Assembly (NCBI GenBank): GCA_028274465.1
Contig: CM051457.1
Coordinates: 61,566,899 to 61,630,898, forward strand
DNA: 64,000 bases
From: Plantago ovata
Lineage: Eukaryota; Streptophyta; Magnoliopsida; Lamiales; Plantaginaceae
Direction: 5' to 3'
Part shown: positions 55,817 through 64,000 of the stretch, piece by piece
Numbering within the stretch: position 1 is the stretch's first letter
Layout: the number at the start of each line of letters is the position of its first letter
The notes under the pieces: generated by a model
Told to the model about the DNA's origin: nothing
What the model saw: only the letters and a program-made list of their open reading frames with translations
Databases searched by the model: none
Made by a program: the position numbers and the translations under genes

Positions 55817-56994
55817 TGATGAACGAGATTGTCAGACTCAATTAATCAAATAAATTTGTTTTTAGCCAAAGGCAACTCACAACTACAACGAAAACCAAGG
55901 CACGTAGTGTAGAAGTAAGATAACCTTGAATGTCGATCTCTAAGGACTATAAGTAGCTTTATCTAATTTAACTTAAACTATAAATCAGGAATCAAGCAAA
56001 ACACTGATTTTTCTTATCAATATAATGGAAGTTAGTGATAGTATGATCATTCAAAGCAACGGGTAATAATCATGCATGAAGTACTTGAAGTTTGTATAGA
56101 AATCTATGATCGTGAATTGTCCTACGTGTTCCTTTCAATTCAACACTACGAAGATAGATGGCTTAGCTAGATCAAAGAGATAAAACAATAAATCAAGTCT
56201 TAAATGCGCGAAGCCACTCATGCATAATTAAGAACCCTAGCTAAGAAATCACATACTATCACCAACGATAGATTTAGCTACTCATAGATAAATTGCAATC
56301 AACAAGAATCAAAGCAAGATTGAATGAAAACATGTTGAATGAAATAAATAAAAGCAGAAAAATCGTGAGATACAAGTTACCAACGAAGGTTGTCAGTCTC
56401 CGATGAATTGCTAACACACAAGCAAGAATCGAGAATCAAAGATGTCCAATCTCTATGCTTAAGGTTCCAAATCAATAAGAAAAAGAGTCTTCTATGCTAA
56501 TAATTCCCAGAACAGGCTCTGGAGAATTTGTCTCTCAAAATAAGGTGAAAGGGTCTGAAAAACGAACAAAATAGGCAAAACATATATATAGCTGCGATAT
56601 CTCCCGGGCGAACCGCCCCCGGTGCCAGGCGAATCGCCTGGCACCAGGCGAATCGCCCGGGACCGGCGGAGTCGGTAGATAGCGAGTTTTTGAGTTGGTT
56701 TCCTTTTTGGACTCGATTTTGCCTTCTAGTGACCCTTAAGCCTTGAAACTCGTCCCCTTGGCCTCAAATCTCATCCGGAACCTTCTAGATACACCACGAA
56801 TGTCCTCGAAACACCAAAACTTCGTCCTCTTCATCAATATTGCCCATAAAAATATGTTTTTTACCTAAAACCTGAAAAATGCAAAGAAAAGGGAAACGTG
56901 ACACTATTCTAATAAAATGCACTAAAATTTAACCTAGAGGATAGCTAAATTGGTAAAAAAAACTCGAATGAAAGTGTAAAATACACGTTCATCA
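55817..56994 (-). repeat. 3' LTR of copy I
   Basis: It has TGATGA/TCATCA ends, 1178 bp. The TATA box is at 56581-56590. The palindrome array at 56603-56663 includes a 25-bp palindrome with 12-bp arms around a single A (56621-56645). A polypurine tract (complement of CCCCAAACCGAACC) lies directly beyond 56994. Confidence 0.9.
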
Positions 56995-58951
56995 AATCCC
57001 CAAACCGAACCGTTGCTTGTCCTCAAGCAACTAAGCTAGACTCTAATGCAAAAAACCAATGCAACACACAAAATGGATTCTCATGCCAAATGAAATGATC
57101 TAATCTATTGAGTGTATCAAAAACTTATGAACAGTGACCATACAAATCATAACATGGATATTGGTTGAAGAATGTCTCGATTGACTCATACACATTCACA
57201 TATGCACTATGTTAAATAAGATAGTCTCTCGTAACATTCTCTACCTGGACCTAGTCAGTGACGACGCAATGAAACATGTTAAAATACGAATGGTTGTCCC
57301 GTGCCTATGAAACTGAGGTCTTACTACAGTTCACCAAGTTAAGACTTTCCCTCAAACAGGTCGAACCGATACTGGCTCTCATCAAACGAATGAGGGTTGC
57401 CTAAAAGTTCACACTCCCCTATTATACTCCTCTCTCAAGCAAAGTCATAAACTATCACCACTTCCTGAATGGCAGGACGAGGGTGGTCTAGAACAGATGA
57501 CAGTCAAACAAACAAAAGACACACTTTACAAATCGATTACGAACATTACAAGAATTGAAAAACGAGACAAACACTTTGCTAAACTACTTTTTGTCTTTCT
57601 TTAGACCCTTCTTTGCTTTTTTGGGATCTTTTCTTCTTTTTTTTCTTTTTTTTTCTTTTTCAGAGATTTTCTTTTTTCCGGAATTTTTTTCTTGTTCCTC
57701 TTTTTTCGATTTTTGTCCTCTTTTTTTTTATATAGCCAGCAGTAGCACAACGAAAAAGAAATTACAATGACTCACAAACGACCTCCCCAAACCTATTCGA
57801 AAGAATAGGTTGGAGCACAAACTTTACGAAAAAGGAAGAAAAAACAAACTCACAACACTCAAAATCAAAAAACAAGTCATAATAACGGTATAACCCCTTC
57901 CCCAAACCTATTCGTTAGAATAAGTTTCAAACAAAGGATCACACACATCTCACACTACCTTCTTCCTAGGCATTTAGCAATCTCAAAGCAAGGTGAAGAC
58001 TTGTTGCCTCTTAGGTACATAATTACACGGGAAAACAACCATAAGACCCTAACATGCATCATCTTATTATAAAGGCCTTCGTGAACCGCAGTAGAGAAAA
58101 CACCACTAAGTGATGTCGAGACTACCAAGCTTAACTAAGTGCATATATAAATGTGATAAGCCAAGCGAGAAAAACCTCAAACAAATTCATAGAGATGAAA
58201 CGCATGGTCAAAGGTCATAACTAGTTAATATACCCAATAAAAATGTTCAAAATTTTTTTCAATAAACTCCACAAAAAAACATGCAAAACTATACTAGGAT
58301 GAATGTAGTGTATGCAACTAAATACTAAGAAAGCGGTAAACGTGCAAATGCAAACAAAGGGTTTCACGAGGTTATCATAAGAAAAACAAGTATAGAGATA
58401 GCCAGCGATAACCCCCCCACCCAAACCTGAACGTCGTCGTTCGTCCCGAACGTCGAAAGTGGATTTAAGGTGAGAGCTAACTTGTACCTGTAACCTATAT
58501 GACTCAAGGAAGGTCGTGAGAAACCAAAACGGGCGATAAAAGAAGTAAAAAGATCAATAATTTAGCATAATAGGAGAAAATTGGGCTTCCGAACGAAAAT
58601 CCGGAACTCCGGTTTTTTGGACACCCGGGGCGAACCGACCCAGGTGGGGGGCGATTCGCCTGGGGCGTCCAGAATGTCCCAGGAAGCCTGGACTTGCCAG
58701 GCGAATCGCCCCACGTGGGGGGCGGTTCTCCTGACATCTCCAGACTCCTGGAGATGCCTTTTTCCTCCCAAAACGCAAAATTATCATCTTAAAACCTATT
58801 TTATCACCAAAAACATACGAAAATATAAAATAAAACACAATGACATGCTCAAAATAAATATGCATGCAATGCAAAAAGCAATAAAACTACGGGTTGCCTC
58901 CCAGATAGCGCCATTGTTTAAAGAGTCTCTGACTCGACTTCTTCTCGCTCT
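56995..58951 (-). other. 3' internal region of copy I: PPT modules and internal palindrome array
   Basis: It holds the family's terminal polypurine tract (56995-57015), the purine-only stretch on the minus strand (57600-57730), hairpin-PPT modules near 57782-57815 and 57900-57928, and the internal palindrome array (58622-58755). That array includes CCCCACGTGGGG, GCGAATCGCC units and a hairpin ATCTCCAG-ACTC-CTGGAGAT (58736-58755). No protein-coding gene is credible here. Confidence 0.75.
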
Positions 58952-60781
58952 TCAGTTCTTGTCCTTACGGGTACTAGACTTCCCCTTCATTGATCTCTTC
59001 CTCATACCTAGTACCTGAGAATGAGAATGGACATACACAGCAAGACCAAAATAATTAATAGTATGAGAAGCATTAAAACGAGGACTAGGATCACATATGG
59101 CTCGCAACACATGTTGCTTGCCATCCACCTCAATGGTGCAAGTTCTTCGGTAGATGTCGATTACGGAGCGTAGCTTAGTCAAGAACGTTCGCCCCAAGAG
59201 AACAACATCACCCATCCCAGGAGTAGACGCCGGCATCACAACAAAGTTGGTGTATACAGAAGCTTCACCAATCTTAACCAATACGTTCTTCACAATGCCT
59301 TTGGGTCGTACAAAGGATCCATCCGAGAGTTGCACGATAGCCTTATGCTCCGAAAGCTCTCCAAGGCCACTCTTCTCAAACACATTCATAGGGAGCACAT
59401 TCGAGTAAGATCCCGTATCTAGTGTTGCACGTACATCTTCAAGATCACCAATCCCAACCTTAACATCGAAACTATCAGGAATTGGCTCGGGATCTTCTTG
59501 CTCCTCATTGCTAACATTAAAACAAAGGTCCTTCTCTTCTTCCTTGGTTAGTGGGGGCTCACCATCCTTGCAACACTCACATTTAGCAACTTTCTTGATA
59601 GTGATCTCAATAGGAAGATCACCCACCAAAGTAATAGACATCGACTTCTCAGTGTTGCTAGGAAACTTCCCTTGCTCCCTACTTGCTCCACGGTCAATCA
59701 ACTCTTGCATCTTTTGATGAGAAAGCCTAGTGCTTGCCTCCAATTGATCAAGTCTCGCCCTTGTCTTCTCCGAATCTTCTTCATAGCGCTTAAGAAAACC
59801 TTGGGTGGAATCGATCAATTTCTGTAATTTATCAAGGAGGGTAGTAGACTTGGATTGAGAGGCTTCAGCAGGATCTCCACAATGGTCGTTTCCGTAGTTG
59901 CGATTACTACGGTCTACCCAGTAAACACTATCATTGGCCAAATCATACCTACACATATGAGCCCCATGCCCACAGTTCTTGCATACCCGGCAAACTTCAT
60001 TAGAGAGAGTTGTTCCAGCTGAGCTCTTGAGAGCTTCTTTCATCTCATTGGCGAAGCACTCCATCCGATCCTCACTCACTCCATGCATTGGGATCTCCTT
60101 GTTTGGTGGAGCCTCAGGTCCACTCCTCCTAACCATTGCTCTTGGATCCTTGAACTGAGATCCCTTAGCAAGCCTTTCGAAACATGCCCAATCATCCTCG
60201 GCGGTTTCCTCCCAGATATTACCACGGCATTGAAAATCCACCGCTTGCTGATTCTCAAAAGTGAGTCCATTGTAGAAGTGTTGGACAAGAACCGGAAGCT
60301 CAAAACCATGGTGTGGGCACTTGTTCATGAGGTCCTTGAACCTCTCGACGGCAGTGTAGATGGTCTCATCATAGTCTTGCTAGAAACCACTGATTTGCGC
60401 CTTCAGCGCGGTAGTCAAAGTATGGGGAAAATATTTCTCCATAAAAGTAGAAAACACCTTGGCCCAGGTGTCTAGTGATCCGGCTTCCAGAGAGCCTAAC
60501 CATGCCTTGGCTTTATCGCCAAGCCCCATCGCAAAAACCTTCATTCTCAGCTCGTCATCCATCACCTCCGTGCCCGGTCTTGGGAGTTGGTTGACGAAGT
60601 CATCGATATCATGCAAATACCCTATCACGTCTTCCCTAGCAAAGCCATAGAACCTCGGGAGTTGTTGGAACATGTGGTTTTTGATTTCCAAGTCACGAGT
60701 CTCAGGCAAAAGGACGATCGCTGGACCCTTCATTCGTTCCTTGTTGGGTTGAACCCATGATTTCAACAGTGGAAGAGCCAT
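58952..60781 (-). pseudogene. gag-pro: Gag-protease of copy I, one in-frame stop
   Basis: It starts at ATG 60781 (MALPLLKSWVQP), which aligns with an internal Met of the copy F Gag, so some 56 N-terminal residues are absent. The Gag domain (AIVLLPETRDLEIKNHMFQQ, SLDTWAKVFSTFMEKYFPHT) runs to a TAG at 60380-60382, where copy F has Lys. The same frame continues to 58952. It contains the zinc knuckle CRVCKNCGHGAHMC, a charged coiled linker, and the protease with ATLDTGSYSNV and VLLGRTFL. As in copy F there is no RT, RNase H or integrase. Apart from the single stop the frame is clean. Confidence 0.88.
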
Positions 60782-60931
60782 CACGGAACGTGAATATCTG
60801 TGACAGGAGTAACTCAAACTGAAAATTAAGCCTATTAGAAATCACAAAATTCTGGAAACAAATTAACTACTAACTCTGAGAATTGAATGCTGAAAATATA
60901 AATAAGCTAAAGAGAAAAAAGGAGTATAGTC

Positions 60932-60949
60932 CCCGGCAACGGCGCCAAT
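60932..60949 (-). other. tRNA-Asp primer binding site of copy I
   Basis: On the minus strand TGGCGCCGTTGCCGGGGA is a perfect complement of the 3' end of plant tRNA-Asp, adjacent to the end of the LTR at 60951. Confidence 0.9.
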
Positions 60950-60950
60950 T

Positions 60951-62139
60951 TGATGAACGAGATTGTCAGACTCAATTTAATCAAATAAATTTGTTTTTAG
61001 CCAAAGGCAACTCACAACTACAACGAAAACCAAGGCACGTAGTGTAAAAGTAAGATAACCTCGAGTGTCGATCTCTAAGAACTATAACTAGCTTTATCTA
61101 ATTTAACTTAAACTATAAATCAGGAATCAAGCAAAGCACAGATTTTTCTTATCAATATAATGGAAGTTAGTGATAGTATGATCATTCAAAGCAACGGGTA
61201 ATAATCATGCATGAAGTACTTGATGTTTGTATAGAAATCTATGATCGTGAATTGTCCTACGTGTTCCTTTCAATTCAACACTACGAAGATAGATGGCTTA
61301 GATAGATCAAAGAGATAAAACAATAAATCAAGTCTTAAACGCGCGAAGCCACTCATGCATAATTAAGAACCCTAGCTAAGAAATCACATACTATCACCAA
61401 CGATAGATTTAGCTACTCATAGATAAATTGCAATCAACAAGAATCAATGCAAGATTGAATGAAAACATGTTGAATGAAATAAATAAAAGTAGAAAAATCG
61501 TGAGATACAAGTTACCAACGAAGGTTGTCAATCTCCGATGAATTGCTAACTCACAACCAAGAATCGAGAATCAAAGATGTCCAATCTCTATGCTTAAGTT
61601 TCCAAATCAATAAGAAAAAGAGTCTTCTATGCTAATAATTTCCAGAACAGGATCTGGAGAATTTGTCTCTTAAAATAAGGTGAAAGGGTCTGAAACACGA
61701 ACAAAATAGGCAAAACATATATATAGCTGCGATATCTCCCGGGAGAACGGCCCCCGGTGCCGGGCGTACCGCCTGGCACCAGGCGAATCGCCCGGGACCG
61801 GCAGAGTCGGTGGACAGCGAGTTTTTGAGTTTGTTTCCTTTTTGGACTCGATTTTGCCTTCTAGTGACCTTTAAGCCTTGAAACTCGTCCCCAAGGCCTC
61901 AAATCTCATCCGGAACCTTCTAGATACACCACGAATGTCCTCGAAACACCAAAACTTCATCCTCTTCATCAATATTGTCCATAAAAATACGTTTTTTACT
62001 TAAAACCTGAAAAATGCAAAGAAAAGGGAAACGTGACACTATTCTAATAAAATGCACTAAAATATAAGCTAAATTAACCTAGAGGATAGCTAAATTGGTG
62101 AAAAAGACTCGAATGAAAGTGTAAAATACACGTTCATCA
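60951..62139 (-). repeat. 5' LTR of copy I
   Basis: This 1189-bp LTR is nearly identical to 55817-56994, with a small duplication near 62060. Its palindrome array (61737-61797) is partly degraded compared with the other LTR; for example the central unit reads GGGCGTACCGCC. The TATA box is at about 61716-61725. Confidence 0.9.
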
Positions 62140-63178
62140 AACTCCCCAAACCGAACCTTTGCTTGTCCTCAAGCAACTAAGTTAGACTCTAATGCAAAAA
62201 CCAATGCAACACACAAAATGCAATCTCATGCCAAATGAAATGAACTAATCTATTGAGTGTATCAAAACTTATGAACAATGACCATACAAATTATAACATG
62301 GATATTGGTTGAAGAATGCATCGATTGACTCATACACATTCACATATGCACTATGTTAAACAAGATAGTCTCTCGTAACATTCTATACCTGGACCTAGTC
62401 AGTGACGACGCAATGAAACATGTTAAAATACGAATGATTGTCCCGTGCCTATGAAACTGAGGTCTTACTACTGTTCACCAAGTTAAGACTTTCCCTCAAA
62501 GAGGTCGAACCAATACTGTCTCTCATCAAACGAAGGAGGGTTCCCTAAAAGTTCACACTCCCCTATTCTACCCCTCTCTCAAGCAAAGTCATAAACTATC
62601 ACCACTTCCTGAATGGCAGGACGAGGGTGGTCTAGAACAGATGACACTCAAACAAACAAAAGACACACTTTACAACTCGATTACGAACATTACAAGAATT
62701 GAAAAACGAGACAAAACACTTTGCTACACTGCTTTTTGGGTTTCTTTGGACCCTTCTTTGCTTTTTTGGGGTCTTTTTTTTTTTTTTTCTTTTTTTTTCT
62801 TTTCATATATTTTTTTTTTCTGGAATTTTTTTCTTGTTCCTTTTTTTTCGATTTTTTTCCTTTCTTTTTTTTATATAGCCAGTAGTAGCACAACGAAAAA
62901 GAAATTACAATGACTCACAAACGACCTCCCCAAACCTATTCGAAAGAATAGGTTGGAGCACAAACTTTACGAAAAAGGAAGAAAAAACAAACTCACAACA
63001 CTCAAAATCTAAAAACAAGTCATAATAACGGTATAACCCCCTCCCCAAACCTATTCGTTAGAATAGGTTTCAAACAAAGGATCACACACATCTCACACTA
63101 CCTCCTTCCTAGGCATTTAGCAATGTCAAAGCAAGGTGAAGACTTGTTGCCTCTTTTTGCCTCTTAGGTACATATTTA
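62140..63178 (-). other. Partial second internal region beyond the copy I 5' LTR
   Basis: It is homologous to 56995-58020 along its whole length: polypurine tract, purine-only stretch (62755-62870) and hairpin-PPT modules (62925-62955, 63038-63069). It ends at about 63178, where the Tat integrase begins. It contains no gene. Confidence 0.8.
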
Positions 63179-64000
63179 CATGCCCATTTGACATATGGGG
63201 TATCGACATAGTTTGTCCATTCCCAAGAGGCACGGGGCAAAAGAAATTCATCATTGTCGCGGTAGAATACTTTAGCAAATCGGCGGAAGTTGAGGCAGTG
63301 TCCACTATCACCTAACAAAGGGTGATGAATTTTGTATGGAGAAACATTGTGTGTCAATTTGGCCTACCCAGAGTCCTCATCTCTGATAATGGGTCTCAAT
63401 TTTGCGGACAAAGGTTCACCGAGTGGTGCAAGGAAATGAAGATTGAGAGGAGGTACGCCTCAGTAGGACATCCTCAATCCAACGGGCAGACCGAAGCCGT
63501 CAACAAGACCCTCGTCAACAATTTGCAAAGGAGATTCACTACCAACAAAGATTGGGTTGACGAGCTCGATGGAGTGGTATGGGCATATCGCACAACTTCG
63601 AAGAATGCCACAAGGGAAACCCCCTTCTCTCTAGTTTGTGGTTCTGAAGCGGTCATACCAGCAAAAGTGGCCGTGGAAAATCTCAGTATCCAAGGGTATC
63701 ATCCCGAGGACAATCATACCGCGAGGATATTCGATCTAGAGACGCTAGATGAAGCGAGAATCTCTGCTTTAGCCAACATCTTTTGGTACCAAGCGTTGAT
63801 CACGAGAGCCTACAACAAGAGTGTGAAAGAGAGAGACTTCCAAGAAGGAGACCTAGTACTCCGAAGAGCAGACATCCTTGGCGAAGTTGGGAAGATGCAA
63901 CCCAACTGGGAAGGCCCCTACAAAATTGTTGAAGCAAGGTCCAATGGAAGCTACCGTCTTCAAGACATGGAAGGTAGAGTGCTAAAGAACCCTTGGAACA
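63179..64000 (+). pseudogene. int: Integrase of the Tat element, open at window edge
   Basis: The plus-strand frame reads CPFDIWGIDIVCPFPRGTG (first Asp), VLISDNGSQF (second Asp) and HPQSNGQTEAVNK (Glu), so the DDE triad is complete. A TAA at 63313-63315 replaces a Gln or Lys codon in VSTIT-QRVMNFVW. Towards the edge the C-terminal region shows YNKSVKERDFQEGDLVLRR and NWEGPYKIVEA. The N-terminal zinc-binding part of the integrase is missing at the junction with copy I. The frame is still open at 64000. Confidence 0.87.

Larger units (their letters stand above)
55817..63178 (-). mobile_element. tRNA-Asp-family element, copy I, in LTR-internal-LTR-partial internal arrangement
   Basis: On the minus strand the order is a partial internal 3' region (63178-62140) ending in a polypurine tract, an LTR (62139-60951), primer site and gag-protease, the 3' internal region, and a final LTR (56994-55817). 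There is therefore an LTR pair with a second partial internal region outside it and no third LTR. About 100 codons of the Tat element between RNase H and integrase are missing at the right junction. This fits a tandem formed by recombination or re-insertion, followed by a deletion. The Tat sequence resumes near 63179. Confidence 0.85.
44478..64000 (+). mobile_element. Degenerate Tat-type Ty3/Gypsy element, split by copies H and I, open at right edge
   Basis: A 5' LTR (44478-45311) is followed by the primer site TTTGGCGCCGTCTGTGGGAA (45312-45331), which is typical of Tat elements. Then come gag (45388-47510), protease (47547-48184), RT and RNase H (53345-54960), an additional RNase H (55220-55600) and integrase (63179-64000). 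Two tRNA-Asp-family elements interrupt it. The extra RNase H after the normal one is the hallmark of the Tat/Ogre group. Several in-frame stops and altered catalytic residues show it is dead. The 3' end lies outside the window. Confidence 0.88.

Overview
The window is eukaryotic plant DNA made almost entirely of nested transposable elements; I find no intact host gene. The evidence is plant-type LTR retrotransposons of several lineages (initiator-tRNA-Met and tRNA-Asp primer sites, Copia and Ty3/Gypsy polyproteins), a Tat-type second RNase H domain, a CACTA terminus, LINE remnants and a tRNA-derived SINE. The combination suggests a repeat-rich, probably heterochromatic region of a flowering plant, likely a eudicot. 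The species cannot be named from this sequence.

Left half (1-29.8 kb): a decayed minus-strand Copia element of Sirevirus type forms the scaffold. It has an LTR at 28224-29764, gag at 21873-23378, pol at 7279-11389, palindromic repeats at 6970-7259 and an env-like open frame from 2179 to the left edge. Other elements split it. (i) A solo LTR on the minus strand (11536-13870 plus 21249-21867, duplication GTATT) carries a SINE (21388-21536). It was itself split by a complete gag-only Ty3 element (13871-21243, duplication GCTCC). (ii) A relative of that gag-only element lies at 23381-28223 and has lost its 5' end. (iii) A 5'-truncated member of the tRNA-Asp family lies at about 2372-6908.

Middle (29.8-44.5 kb): a Copia LTR-like stretch, a minus-strand gene fragment next to a CACTA end, and a LINE tail interrupted by a complete tRNA-Asp-primed element (32355-40322, duplication GTGTT) that encodes Gag-protease but no polymerase. 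Beyond it are a degenerate Copia element, an LTR-like region with a 46-bp tandem repeat, and a LINE RNase H fragment.

Right part (44.5-64 kb): a Tat-type Ty3 element (LTR, gag, dead protease, dead RT, dual RNase H, integrase running off the window) is split by two tRNA-Asp family members. One is a gag-deleted copy (48185-53344, duplication CGAGT). The other is a minus-strand copy arranged LTR-internal-LTR-partial internal (55817 to about 63178).

The most interesting signal is shared by the tRNA-Asp-primed elements. They carry arrays of short, nearly perfect palindromes just upstream of the LTR TATA box, and a second array of the same sequence subtype in the internal region. They also carry repeated hairpin-plus-polypurine modules upstream of the 3' LTR. 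The gag-only Ty3 family separately carries site II/telobox promoter motifs and a tRNA-like A box/B box pair in every LTR. No polymerase-encoding partner for either non-autonomous family is present; the two polymerase-bearing elements here are both broken.
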